A DNA stretch of 64,000 nucleotides from Poindextera sp041691315 (GTDB lineage: Bacteria; Pseudomonadota; Alphaproteobacteria; Caulobacterales; Caulobacteraceae): positions 1-64,000 of the forward strand of contig JBEPUW010000016.1 in NCBI GenBank assembly GCA_041691315.1, in the 5' to 3' direction. The notes below the pieces were generated by a model. The model worked only from the letters and a program-made list of their open reading frames with translations, was not told where the DNA came from and made no database searches. The stretch's first letter is position 1, and the number at the start of each line of letters is the position of its first letter. The position numbers and the translations under genes are program-made. Of the stretch, positions 1 to 8,599 are shown piece by piece.

Positions 1-104
1 CCTCCCCCGGGGGGGGGGGGGGGCCGCCCCCCACCCCGGGCCCCCCCCCCCCCCCCCCCCCCCCGCGCCCCCCCCCCCCCCCCCCGGGGGGGGGCCCGGG
101 GGCC
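1..104. repeat. Low-complexity C/G homopolymer block at the window start
   Basis: Bases 1-104 are long runs of C and G with only two other bases (a T near base 3 and an A near base 32). Nothing coding is visible and no biological repeat family fits. Such blocks at a sequence end are typical of assembly or read artefacts, so this stretch and the junction just downstream deserve little trust. Confidence 0.8.
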
Positions 105-129
105 TGCGCTCAATCATTGGGAATGATTC

Positions 130-273
130 ATGGATATTCCGCGCAATGCACACGTGCTTGTCGTCGACGGCCAGAAATCGCTGCTCTTCAAAAATGAAGG
201 CGATCTTGCTTTGCCAAGCCTTTGCATCGCTGCTCACCACGAGCAAGTCAGCGCCGCGACTCGCGATCAGGGC
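130..273 (+). pseudogene. N-terminal fragment of a host-attachment-family (baeRF-like) protein
   Basis: The frame opening at ATG 130 encodes about 48 residues resembling the start of the Host_attach family: MDIPRNAHVLVVDGQKSLL, then a K-N-E-G-D motif, then a T-R-D-Q-G segment. These proteins are related to archaeal release-factor-like baeRF proteins and are often annotated as required for attachment to host cells; their bacterial role is unclear. Family members are around 140-150 residues, so only the first third is present. After roughly base 273 the frame turns into non-family sequence, and from base 278 another frame encodes a P-type ATPase. A perfect inverted repeat (7-bp arms, 3-bp loop, bases 112-128) sits just before the ATG. 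I read this as a chimeric or deleted remnant rather than a working gene. Confidence 0.55.
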
Positions 274-2320
274 AGAGATCCGCTTGCGGCTGGGCGACAT
301 CGTCCCGGCCGACGCACGCCTGCTTGAGGGCGACCCGATCGAGGTGGACCAGTCCGCCCTGACCGGAGAGTCCCTGCCCGCCACCCGCAAGCCGGGGGAG
401 ACCATCTTTTCCGGATCGATCGTTCGCCAGGGCGAGATCGGCGCCTTGGTCTACGCCACGGGAGCTCACACCTACTTCGGCAAGACCGCGGAACTGGTGC
501 AGGAGGCCCACACGGTCAGCCACTTCCGGCGCGCTGTGCTGAAGATCGGCAACTATCTGATCATCCTCGCCGTGGCCCTAGTCGCGGTTATCATCGCCGT
601 CGCGCTCTTCAGGGGCGACCCGCTCCTCACCACCTTGCAGTTCGCCCTCGTGCTGACCGTCGCGGCGATCCCAGTGGCGATGCCGACTGTGCTGTCGGTG
701 ACCATGGCGGTGGGTGCACGCCTCCTGGCCAAGAAGGAGGCGATCGTCACCCGCCTGTCAGCGATCGAGGAATTGGCCGGCGTCGACATCTTGTGTTCGG
801 ACAAGACCGGCACCCTCACGCAGAACAAGCTGACGCTGGGCGATCCGTTCTGCCTTGACGGCATGCCGGCCGATCAGGTGATCCTCAACGCCGCGCTGGC
901 GTCGCGAACGGACAACAAGGACGTCATCGACCTGGCCGTCATTGCCGGCCTGGAGAACGATCAGGCCCTGAAGGGCTACCAGGTCGTGCATTTCCAGCCG
1001 TTCGACGCGGTCCAAAAACGCACCGAGGCCACCGTGAAGGGCGCGGACGGCAAGGAATTCAAGGTCGCCAAGGGGGCGCCGCAGGTGATCCTGGCGTTGG
1101 CGACCAACGCCAGGACGGTGAAGGCCGCCGTCGACAAGGCCGTTGGCGATTTCGCGGCGCGGGGATTTCGGGCCCTGGGGGTGGCGCGGGCCGATGGGGA
1201 CGGCAAGTGGCGCATTCTTGGCGTTCTGCCCCTCTTCGATCCGCCGCGGGACGACGCCAAGGCGACGGTCGCGACAGCCCGGACGATGGGCATCAGCGTC
1301 AAGATGGTGACCGGCGACGCCATCGCCATCGCCCAGGAGACCGCCAAGAAACTCGGGATGGGCGCGAACATTCTCGACGCCAGCGGCTTCGGCGATTCGG
1401 AGCGCCGCGAGACGGCGGCCCTGTCGGCGTCGATCGAGAAGGCGGACGGCTTCGCCCAGGTCTTCCCGGAGCACAAGTTTCACATCGTCGATGTCCTGCA
1501 ACAGGCCGGCCACATCGTCGGCATGACCGGCGATGGGGTGAACGACGCCCCGGCGCTGAAGAAGGCCGATTGCGGGATCGCCGTCTCCGGCGCCACCGAC
1601 GCGGCGCGCGCGGCGGCGGCCATCGTGCTGATGACGCCCGGCCTGTCGGTCATCATCGATGCGATCAAGGAGAGTCGGAAGATCTTCCAGCGGATGAACA
1701 GCTACGCCATCTACCGCATCACCGAGACGCTGCGGGTGCTGCTCTTCATGACGCTGGCGATCCTGGTGTTCAACTTCTATCCCGTGACGGCGGTGATGAT
1801 CGTCATGCTGGCGCTGCTCAACGACGGCGCGATCCTTTCGATCGCCTATGACAACGTCCATTACCGGAACCAGCCGGAAGCCTGGAACATGCGCGTGGTT
1901 CTGGGGGTCTCCACCGTGTTGGGCGTGGTCGGCGTCGCCGCCGCCTTCGGGCTGTTCTATCTGGCCGATCGCGTGTTTCACCTGGATCGCGCGCATATCC
2001 AGACGCTGATGTATTTGAAGCTCTCGGTCGCCGGGCATCTGACGATCTTCCTGACCCGCACCCGAGGCCCGTTCTGGTCGATACGCCCGGCGCGAATTCT
2101 GTTGATCGCAGTGTTCGGCACTCAGGCCGTAGCCACTCTGATCGCGGTCTACGGGTTGTTCATGACCCCGCTGGGATGGGGTTGGGCGGCCTTCGTATGG
2201 GGCTACGCCCTGGCTTGGTTCCTGGTGAACGACCGCGTGAAGCTGCTCGCCTATCGGCTTCTCGATGCCGTCAACGCCAGGACGGCGAAGCAGCCGGCCT
2301 TGACGCTGCAAGTGGCATGA
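146..2320 (+). CDS. Plasma-membrane-type P-type (proton) ATPase, N-terminally truncated
   Basis: This is a P3-type, H+-ATPase-like cation pump that would export protons at the cost of ATP. Visible motifs are the actuator TGES near residue 75, the phosphorylation site DKTGTLT with Asp at about 219, the KGAP nucleotide-binding motif, and the hinge TGDGVNDAP, followed by about six C-terminal membrane helices. Homology starts only at about base 278 (IRLRLGDIVPADARLLEGD). The first ~44 residues of the open frame are out-of-frame reading of the host-attachment fragment, so the N-terminal domain and the first two helices, roughly 130-150 residues, are missing. It could not work as shown. It converges on ackA with an 18-bp gap. 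Such pumps often occur with phosphoketolase and stress genes in proteobacteria. Confidence 0.85.
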   Translation: MHTCLSSTARNRCSSKMKAILLCQAFASLLTTSKSAPRLAIRAEIRLRLGDIVPADARLLEGDPIEVDQSALTGESLPATRKPGETIFSGSIVRQGEIGALVYATGAHTYFGKTAELVQEAHTVSHFRRAVLKIGNYLIILAVALVAVIIAVALFRGDPLLTTLQFALVLTVAAIPVAMPTVLSVTMAVGARLLAKKEAIVTRLSAIEELAGVDILCSDKTGTLTQNKLTLGDPFCLDGMPADQVILNAALASRTDNKDVIDLAVIAGLENDQALKGYQVVHFQPFDAVQKRTEATVKGADGKEFKVAKGAPQVILALATNARTVKAAVDKAVGDFAARGFRALGVARADGDGKWRILGVLPLFDPPRDDAKATVATARTMGISVKMVTGDAIAIAQETAKKLGMGANILDASGFGDSERRETAALSASIEKADGFAQVFPEHKFHIVDVLQQAGHIVGMTGDGVNDAPALKKADCGIAVSGATDAARAAAAIVLMTPGLSVIIDAIKESRKIFQRMNSYAIYRITETLRVLLFMTLAILVFNFYPVTAVMIVMLALLNDGAILSIAYDNVHYRNQPEAWNMRVVLGVSTVLGVVGVAAAFGLFYLADRVFHLDRAHIQTLMYLKLSVAGHLTIFLTRTRGPFWSIRPARILLIAVFGTQAVATLIAVYGLFMTPLGWGWAAFVWGYALAWFLVNDRVKLLAYRLLDAVNARTAKQPALTLQVA

Positions 2321-2338
2321 TGAGCCAAGAGGTAGGGA

Positions 2339-3529
2339 TCAGGGCCTCCGCGGCGAGGACAGCGCCCAGGTGTGGCGGGCGATCTGTTCGTCTTCCAGCG
2401 AGGGGAGGACGAGAACCCGACAGCGCGAGGTGAGATCGCTGATCGGATTGTCGGCGGATCGGTTCCGAGCCTCGTCGAGGCTAACGCCGATCCAGGACAG
2501 GCCGCCGCAGATCGCCGCGCGCACCGCCGCGTCGTTTTCGCCGATCCCGCCGGTGAAAACGACCATGTCGGCGCCATCGAGCGCGGCGATCATCGCGGCC
2601 ACCTGCTTGCGCGCGGAATAGCAGAACATCTGGATGGCGAGCCGGGCGTCGGCGTTGGACGACGCAGCTTCCTGCAGACGGCGCATGTCGCCGCCAACGC
2701 CTGAAATCCCCAGAAGGCCCGATCGGCGATCGACCAGGTCCTCGAGCGTGGTCGCATCGAACGCCTTCTCGCGCATCAGATAGACGAGAACGCCTGGATC
2801 GAGATCGCCGCTGCGCGTGCCCATGATCACGCCGCCGGTCGGGGTCAATCCCATGCTGGTGTCGATCGACTTGCCGGCCTTGACCGCAGTGATGCTGGCG
2901 CCGGCGCCGAGATGGGCGATCACCAGCCGTTCCGGCGCGTCATTGCTCAGCTGCCCCATGATCGACTCGCACGACAGGCCGTGAAACCCGTAGCGCTGAA
3001 TGCCTTGCGACTGCAGTTCCCTGGCGATCGGAAGCACCCGCGCGACGTCCGGCAGGCCGGCGTGAAACGCGGTGTCGAAACAGGCGACCTGCGGAAGCCC
3101 GGGAAAGTGGGTTTGCGCGAAGCCGATAACCGACAGAGCCGCGGGCATATGCACCGGCGCGAAGGCGGTCGCGGCCTCGAGCCGTCGCAGAACCGCCTCA
3201 TCGATGAGGCAATGTTGGCGGAGTTCTGGCCCGCCATGCACGATTCGATGTCCGATGGCGGCCGGCGCGGCCAATTTGGCGTCGGCGAGGAGCCTGCCGA
3301 TACGGACAATCGCTTCGTGCTGGCCAGGGATGGCCAAGGTCTCGGACAGCAAGGTCTTTCCGCGCCAATCCCGCGCGCTGAACCTGGACTCCTTGTCGCC
3401 GATCGACTCCGCCTCGCCTGAGAGCAGGGTTTCGGTTCGTGTGGAGCTGACGCGGTACAGGCCGAATTTCAACGAGGAAGAGCCGCTGTTCAGCGCCAGC
3501 ACCGTGCGCGTATCATCACGGGTCGTCAC
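2339..3529 (-). CDS. ackA: Acetate kinase
   Basis: Acetate kinase of 396 residues, the usual family length. It interconverts acetyl phosphate plus ADP with acetate plus ATP in the cytoplasm. Family signatures are the N-terminal LNSGSSSLKFGLY, HRIVHGG near residue 95, the CFDTAFH and RYGFHGLS segments, the TPTGGVIMGTRSGDLDPG loop, and VFTGGIGEN near the C-terminus. It lies 27 bp downstream of the phosphoketolase gene on the same strand, so acetyl phosphate made by phosphoketolase can be turned directly into ATP with no need for phosphotransacetylase. No pta gene is in the window. The start at 3529 is an ATG. Confidence 0.96.
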   Translation of the reverse strand: MTTRDDTRTVLALNSGSSSLKFGLYRVSSTRTETLLSGEAESIGDKESRFSARDWRGKTLLSETLAIPGQHEAIVRIGRLLADAKLAAPAAIGHRIVHGGPELRQHCLIDEAVLRRLEAATAFAPVHMPAALSVIGFAQTHFPGLPQVACFDTAFHAGLPDVARVLPIARELQSQGIQRYGFHGLSCESIMGQLSNDAPERLVIAHLGAGASITAVKAGKSIDTSMGLTPTGGVIMGTRSGDLDPGVLVYLMREKAFDATTLEDLVDRRSGLLGISGVGGDMRRLQEAASSNADARLAIQMFCYSARKQVAAMIAALDGADMVVFTGGIGENDAAVRAAICGGLSWIGVSLDEARNRSADNPISDLTSRCRVLVLPSLEDEQIARHTWALSSPRRP

Positions 3530-3556
3530 GACAAACCCCGAGCGCCAAGATGGCGC

Positions 3557-5998
3557 TCACAAACTCCAACGCCAGTCCTCGACCTCCGGCATGTCCTTGC
3601 CGTGCTCGCTGATATAGAGCTTGTGACGCTCCATCGCCGTCCAGTAGCGCGCCGTCGCTATTTCGACCTGATCGCTGAATCGGGGAATGCGTCCGATGGC
3701 GTCCAGCGCAAGCTGGTAGCGGTCGAGATTGTTCAACACCACCATATCGAAGGGGGTCGTCGTCGTGCCCTCCTCCCTGTAGCCGCGCACATGAAAATTG
3801 TCATGGTTGCGCCGGCGGTAGGTCAGCTTGTGAATCATCGCCGGATAGCCATGGAAGGCGAAGATCACCGGCTTGTCCGTCGTGAACAGCTCGTCGAAAT
3901 CCTGATCTTCCATGCCGTGGGGATGCTTGGATTCAGGCTCCAGAACCATCAGGTCCACCACGTTGACGACGCGGATGCGGATGTCGGGGACGTACGCGCG
4001 CAACAGGGTTACGGCCGCCAGGGTCTCAAGCGTCGGCACATCGCCCGCGCAGGCCATGACCACGTCGGGGTCGCCCAGATCGTTGCTGGCCCATGCCCAG
4101 GTGCTCACGCCGGCGGTGCAATGGCGGACGGCAGAATCGATGTCGAGCCACTGCCACTCGGGCTGTTTGCCGGCGATGATCAGGTTGATGTAGTTGCGGC
4201 TGCGCAGACAGTGATCGGTGACCGACAGCAGGCAGTTCGCGTCCGGCGGCAGATAGATGCGCACGACATCCGACTTCTTGTTGGCGACGTGATCGATGAA
4301 GCCGGGGTCCTGGTGGGAAAACCCGTTGTGATCCTGGCGCCAGACATGTGAGGTGAGCAGGTAATTCAGCGATGCGATCGGCTTGCGCCACGGGATGTTC
4401 CGACTGACCTTCAGCCACTTCGCGTGCTGATTGAACATCGAATCGATGACGTGGATGAAGGCCTCGTAGCAGGAAAACAGGCCATGCCGTCCGGTGAGCA
4501 GGTAGCCTTCGAGCCAGCCTTCGCACAGGTGCTCGCTCAACACCTCAACGACGCGGCCATCGGGGCTGAGGTTGATATCAACCTCTTCGACCGCGGCCAT
4601 CCATTCCTTGCCGGAGACTTCGTAGACGGCCTCCAGCCTGTTCGACGCGGTCTCGTCTGGACCGAACAGTCGGAAAATCCCTCTCCCGAGATTGAGCTTC
4701 ATGACGTCTCGCAGAAAATGTCCGAGAACCCGCGTGGCCTCCGCCTTGACGCTGCCGGGCTTGACGACGACCACGGCATGGTCGTGGAAGTGGGGCATCG
4801 ACAGGGGCTGCAACACCTCGCCGCCGTTGGCGTGCGGGTTGGAGCCCATGCGGCGATGGCCGGTCGGCGCGAGCGCGGCGAACTCCTCGAGAAACTTGCC
4901 GTCTGCGTCGAACAGGTCCTGCGGCCGGTAGCTCCGCATCCACTCTTCCAGCTGCTTCAGATGCTCGGGGTTCTTGAAATCCGCGATCGGCACCTGGTGC
5001 GCGCGCCACGTGCCCTCGACCGGCAGGCCGTCGACGAATTTCGGCCCGGTCCAACCCTTGGGCGTGCGCAAGACGATCATTGGCCAGCGCGGCCGCTCGG
5101 GGGTCTGGCCCTCGCCGAGCGATCGCGCCGCGGCCTGGATCTGGCGGATTCGCGCAAGGATCGTATCGAGCGTGCCGGCGAGGCATTGATGCACGAGTTG
5201 CGGATCGTCGCCCTCGACGAAATACGGATCGTAGCCGAAGCCGCGCATCAGGTCCGTCAGTTCCTCGCGGCTGATCCGCGCCAGCACCGTGGGATTGGCG
5301 ATCTTGTATCCGTTCAGATGCAGGATCGGCAGCACTGCGCCGTCGCGCGCGGGGTTGAGAAACTTGTTGGAGTGCCAGCTGGTCGCCAGCGGCCCGGTTT
5401 CCGCCTCGCCGTCGCCGATGACGCAAGCGACGATCAGATCGGGATTGTCAAAGGCGGCGCCATAGGCGTGGACCAGCGAATAGCCCAGTTCGCCACCTTC
5501 GTGGATCGAGCCCGGCGTTTCCGGCGACACATGGCTGGGAATTCCATACGGCCAGGAGAACTGGCGAAACAGCCTGTGCAGTCCGTTTCGACTGCGCTCA
5601 ATCGCCGGAAAGTGTTCCGTGTACGACCCTTCCAGGTAGCTGTTCGCGACGATCCCGGGGCCGCCATGGCCCGGACCGATGACGTACATCATGTTCAGGT
5701 CGTTCTCGGTGATCAGCCGGTTGAGGTGGACATAGAGAAGGTTCAGCCCCGGCACCGTGCCCCAGTGCCCTAGCAAGCGAGGCTTGATGTCTTCGAGTTT
5801 GAGCGGGGTCTCCAGCAACGGATTGGATTGCAGATAGACCTGACCGACCGAGAGGTAGTTCGCCGCGCGCCAATAGGCGTGCATCTTGCGAAGCAGATCG
5901 GGTGACAGGGTCTCGGCCGCTACAGCCTCGACGACCGATGGCCGGGCCGCGGCTTGTCGGTCCTGGCGCGGCAGGAGTTGGCTTTCCTGGCTTTGCAT
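3557..5998 (-). CDS. xfp: Phosphoketolase (xylulose 5-phosphate / fructose 6-phosphate)
   Basis: Thiamine-diphosphate enzyme of 813 residues, the normal family size (about 790-830). It cleaves xylulose 5-phosphate or fructose 6-phosphate with phosphate to give acetyl phosphate plus glyceraldehyde 3-phosphate or erythrose 4-phosphate. Characteristic segments are GHWGTVPGLNLLYVHLNRL (residues 78-96), IGPGHGGPG (107-115), a GGELGYSL segment and the TPP motif GDGEAETGPLATSWHSNKF (195-213). The start at 5998 has a GGGAGAG ribosome-binding site. It is the middle gene of adh-xfp-ackA, with 27-bp gaps on both sides. Together these genes form a short ATP-yielding bypass with an NAD(H)-linked dehydrogenase, fitting low-oxygen or stress metabolism. 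Confidence 0.96.
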   Translation of the reverse strand: MQSQESQLLPRQDRQAAARPSVVEAVAAETLSPDLLRKMHAYWRAANYLSVGQVYLQSNPLLETPLKLEDIKPRLLGHWGTVPGLNLLYVHLNRLITENDLNMMYVIGPGHGGPGIVANSYLEGSYTEHFPAIERSRNGLHRLFRQFSWPYGIPSHVSPETPGSIHEGGELGYSLVHAYGAAFDNPDLIVACVIGDGEAETGPLATSWHSNKFLNPARDGAVLPILHLNGYKIANPTVLARISREELTDLMRGFGYDPYFVEGDDPQLVHQCLAGTLDTILARIRQIQAAARSLGEGQTPERPRWPMIVLRTPKGWTGPKFVDGLPVEGTWRAHQVPIADFKNPEHLKQLEEWMRSYRPQDLFDADGKFLEEFAALAPTGHRRMGSNPHANGGEVLQPLSMPHFHDHAVVVVKPGSVKAEATRVLGHFLRDVMKLNLGRGIFRLFGPDETASNRLEAVYEVSGKEWMAAVEEVDINLSPDGRVVEVLSEHLCEGWLEGYLLTGRHGLFSCYEAFIHVIDSMFNQHAKWLKVSRNIPWRKPIASLNYLLTSHVWRQDHNGFSHQDPGFIDHVANKKSDVVRIYLPPDANCLLSVTDHCLRSRNYINLIIAGKQPEWQWLDIDSAVRHCTAGVSTWAWASNDLGDPDVVMACAGDVPTLETLAAVTLLRAYVPDIRIRVVNVVDLMVLEPESKHPHGMEDQDFDELFTTDKPVIFAFHGYPAMIHKLTYRRRNHDNFHVRGYREEGTTTTPFDMVVLNNLDRYQLALDAIGRIPRFSDQVEIATARYWTAMERHKLYISEHGKDMPEVEDWRWSL

Positions 5999-6025
5999 TT
6001 TGGAAGCTCTCCCGAGCGGTTGGCG

Positions 6026-7063
6026 CTAGGCCTCGATGATCACTTTGAGCGCATGCGTCTTCACGGCGTTCCCGAAGGTCTCGTAGGCCTTCAGAATGTC
6101 GTCGAGCTTGAAGCGGTGAGTTATCAGGAGCTTCGGGTCGACCTTGTGAGCTTTCAGGACGTTGAGCAGCATCGGCGTGCTGACGGTGTCGACCAATCGG
6201 GTGGTGATGCTGATGTTTCGGTCCCACAGCCGCTCCAGGTGCAGGGCCGCCTTGACGCCGTGCACGCCGATATTGGCGATGACGCCCCCGGGCGCGATGA
6301 TCTGCTCGCAGAGCTCGAAGCTGGCGGGAACGCCGACCGCCTCGATGGCGGTGTCGACGCCGCGCTTGCCGGTCAGTTTCATGACCGCCTCCAGCGCGTT
6401 GCCGTTCGTATTGTTGATGGTCGCCGTGGCTCCGAAACGCTTGGCCGCCTCAAGGCGATTGTCGTCGAGATCGATCACGATGATCTCGGCCGGAGAATAG
6501 AACTGGGCGGTCAGCAGCGCGGCCAGCCCGACCGGCCCCGCGCCGACGATCGCCACGGTGTTCCCGGGCTGGACCTTGCCGTTGAGCACGCCGCATTCGA
6601 AGCCGGTCGGCAGGATGTCGCTCAGCATCACCAGCGCCTCTTCGTCGGCGCCCTCGGGGATCGGATACAGGCTCGTGTCGGCATGCGGAATGCGGACGAA
6701 TTCAGCCTGGACCCCGTCGATGGTGTGACCCAGGATCCAGCCGCCGGTGGTGCAGTGCGAGAACATGCCCCTGCGGCAATAGACGCACTTTCCGCAAGAA
6801 CTGATGCAGGAGATCAGCACCTTGTCGCCCGCCTTGAAGGCGGTGACCGCGGTTCCGACCGTCTCGACAACGCCAACGCCTTCGTGCCCGAGAATGCGGC
6901 CCGGCTCGCAGTCCGGCAGGTCGCCCTTCAGGATGTGCAGGTCGGTGCCGCAGATGGTCGTCTTGGCGACCTTGACGATCGCGTCCGTCGGCGCGGTAAT
7001 CTGCGGTTTCGCGTGGTCCTCCCACGCCATCTTGCCGGGGCCCTGATAAACGAGGGCTTTCAT
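6026..7063 (-). CDS. Zinc-dependent alcohol dehydrogenase (medium-chain)
   Basis: Medium-chain Zn alcohol dehydrogenase of 345 residues, interconverting alcohols and aldehydes or ketones with NAD(P). From the ATG at 7063 the visible sites are catalytic zinc ligands Cys38 and His60-Glu61, structural zinc cysteines 90, 93, 96 and 104 (CGKCVYCRRGMFSHC), and the dinucleotide motif VGAGPVGLAALL near residue 167. An in-frame GTG at 7195 would add 44 residues rich in Ala and Glu. I prefer 7063 because the family starts with MKALVYQGPG and a GGGGA sequence precedes it, but the longer form is possible. It heads the operon with xfp and ackA and could reoxidise NADH while reducing an aldehyde. Confidence 0.9.
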   Translation of the reverse strand: MKALVYQGPGKMAWEDHAKPQITAPTDAIVKVAKTTICGTDLHILKGDLPDCEPGRILGHEGVGVVETVGTAVTAFKAGDKVLISCISSCGKCVYCRRGMFSHCTTGGWILGHTIDGVQAEFVRIPHADTSLYPIPEGADEEALVMLSDILPTGFECGVLNGKVQPGNTVAIVGAGPVGLAALLTAQFYSPAEIIVIDLDDNRLEAAKRFGATATINNTNGNALEAVMKLTGKRGVDTAIEAVGVPASFELCEQIIAPGGVIANIGVHGVKAALHLERLWDRNISITTRLVDTVSTPMLLNVLKAHKVDPKLLITHRFKLDDILKAYETFGNAVKTHALKVIIEA

Positions 7064-7195
7064 TGTCCCCGACTGGCGCGCCGGCTCGGTCACGACAACG
7101 GCCGGCCGCACCTTGGCGGCGGCCAGCGCCGATTCCGCGGCGGTCAAGATTGGACCTTCATGATTTTGGCTTTCGATCTCGGAGGGGGAGAGCAC

Positions 7196-7702
7196 TAAGG
7201 GTTCCCACCTGAGAGGGAAGTCATCGCTCTAGGATAGGTTCCAGAATTTCCGCATAATACTATTATCGGTCAATTCTGGTTGGAAATATCCGCAAGAAAA
7301 GTCTCGAGTTAGCTTAGCTGTTGAGGCCGGATATTTGGATCGTCCGAGATGAAACCTAAGCTCCCGATGTCTCATTGGAGAGGCATCACTTGCCGCCGTA
7401 ACTCGGCCGTCAGAACCGGGAACGCGCATTTTCGAAGGCGGCCATTGGCAATCATGCCGACAAGCAGACCTTCCCAAGGTCCGCCATGAGCCATAAGCGG
7501 ACGCTCCCTCGCCGCTCCGCGAAGATATGGCGCATTTGAGATCTATCTGGAGAATTTGGGGGTACAGTTGGGGGTACGCGGCAGAGTCAAAATTGGAATT
7601 GTCATATAGTTTTAGGGTGCTACGGACCGGGTGAGGCTCCGGCATCCGGCGCCACCATCGATAAACACCGACACGTCCGCGCCGCTGGTCCGGCTCGTTG
7701 GG
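7196..7702. other. AT-richer intergenic region without a convincing gene
   Basis: About 500 bp between the alcohol dehydrogenase and the VOC gene, clearly richer in A/T than its surroundings. A 138-residue open frame on the minus strand (7229-7645) has no recognisable domain, an unusual Ser/Arg-rich composition and no good ribosome-binding site, so I do not call it. The promoter of adh-xfp-ackA should lie in the part nearest 7200. The other end carries a tandem decamer, listed separately. The composition suggests a scar of inserted and deleted DNA. Confidence 0.5.
7556..7577. repeat. Two direct copies of TTGGGGGTAC, 12-bp period
   Basis: The decamer TTGGGGGTAC occurs at 7556-7565 and again at 7568-7577, separated by AG. 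Similar tandem GGGGGTA motifs occur just before tyrosine-integrase genes at island boundaries in proteobacteria, which would fit an attachment-site scar. No integrase or tRNA is adjacent, so this reading is only an inference. Confidence 0.45.
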
Positions 7703-8599
7703 TTAGGCCAGCGCGATGGGATCGAGGACCAATAGGTGATGCCCGTCGGGGTCGAGAAGGCGGCGGGCGGTGCTGTCCTGGTCCGGCGCCGATCGGCTGG
7801 AGGTCTCGAATATGAGACGCGTGGCGGCGATGTCGTTGCTGCGGAGCGCGGCGCCACGGTCGACGGCCGCGGGCGCGTAGCCGAGCAGTTCGACGTGCGG
7901 CGTCGGTTGCAAGGGCTGGAGCGCGGTGACCTCGACGCGCGGATCGTCCAGCCCATCGAGCCTCGCCTGCTCCTGCCCCCAGTTCAGCGACCGCGCCGCG
8001 ACCTGAAGACCTAGCCCCTGATAGAAGGCGGCGCTGCGGGCGCTGTCGGCGACGCTGATGGCGGAATGGTCGATGCCGATGCAGCCGTTGTGAGCGGGAC
8101 GGCTCCGCCAGCGTTGCGGCGCCTTGCCATCGGGGAAGGCCAGCAGCTCGAGCGGATGGCCTTCGGGGTCGCGGAACTTGAAGGCGGTGACGCCGCCGGA
8201 CCGATCGGGCAGCCGTTCGGGGCCGGCGCTTGAGATGGCGGTCCAATCGGGCGCCGACAACAGCTTCTGATAGGCGCTCGGCATGTCCGTGACGACGATC
8301 GCGAAGTGCTGAAAGATCCGGTCCGCAGACGATGACTCGGTCGGATACGGTCGGCCAGGGCGATCGAATTGAAGCAGTTCGACAACCTCGTCGCCGAGGG
8401 CCAGTCCAAGGTTCAAGGCCCCGCCTTGCACGTCCATCAGCCGCTCGAAGTCGCCGCCGCTACGGCGTCGGCTCTCAAGCCGCCGGAAGCCGAACGCGCG
8501 CTCGTAAAACAGAGCCAGCCGGTCGGTGTCGTTGGTGGTCAGGCCAAATCGCGCCAGCCGTTCGATCTTGCCGGCGCCGGCGGCGGCGCTCACGGCCAT
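7703..8599 (-). CDS. VOC (glyoxalase/dioxygenase-fold) protein with two VOC domains
   Basis: Protein of 298 residues made of two vicinal-oxygen-chelate modules, about residues 10-150 and 165-298. The modules start with RLARFGLTTNDTDRLALFYE and IDHSAISVADSARSAAFYQG, and end with FRDPEGHPLELLAF and LLDPDGHHLLVLDP, each holding the His and Glu or Asp positions typical of metal-binding VOC folds. The substrate cannot be told; the family includes glyoxalases, extradiol dioxygenases and isomerases. The ATG at 8599 overlaps the stop of the SMP-30 gene by 10 bp, so it is the last gene of a doxX-cupin-SMP30-VOC operon. The longer open frame upstream to 8776 is shadow sequence. Confidence 0.85.
   Translation of the reverse strand: MAVSAAAGAGKIERLARFGLTTNDTDRLALFYERAFGFRRLESRRRSGGDFERLMDVQGGALNLGLALGDEVVELLQFDRPGRPYPTESSSADRIFQHFAIVVTDMPSAYQKLLSAPDWTAISSAGPERLPDRSGGVTAFKFRDPEGHPLELLAFPDGKAPQRWRSRPAHNGCIGIDHSAISVADSARSAAFYQGLGLQVAARSLNWGQEQARLDGLDDPRVEVTALQPLQPTPHVELLGYAPAAVDRGAALRSNDIAATRLIFETSSRSAPDQDSTARRLLDPDGHHLLVLDPIALA

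Noticed and set aside
758..2311. 517-residue minus-strand open frame opposite the P-type ATPase
   Set aside because: Shadow frame: Arg/Gly/His-rich composition, no domain, and lies entirely antisense to a strongly conserved gene.
4424..5773. 449-residue plus-strand open frame opposite phosphoketolase
   Set aside because: Antisense of a highly conserved enzyme; composition typical of high-GC shadow frames.
7218..7242. Possible EcfG promoter (GGAAC-N16-ACTT, minus strand) for the adh-xfp-ackA operon
   Set aside because: The -10 element differs from CGTT at two positions, so it is not supportable.
7229..7645. 138-residue minus-strand open frame in the AT-richer gap
   Set aside because: No recognised domain, odd composition and no ribosome-binding site; kept only as an intergenic note.
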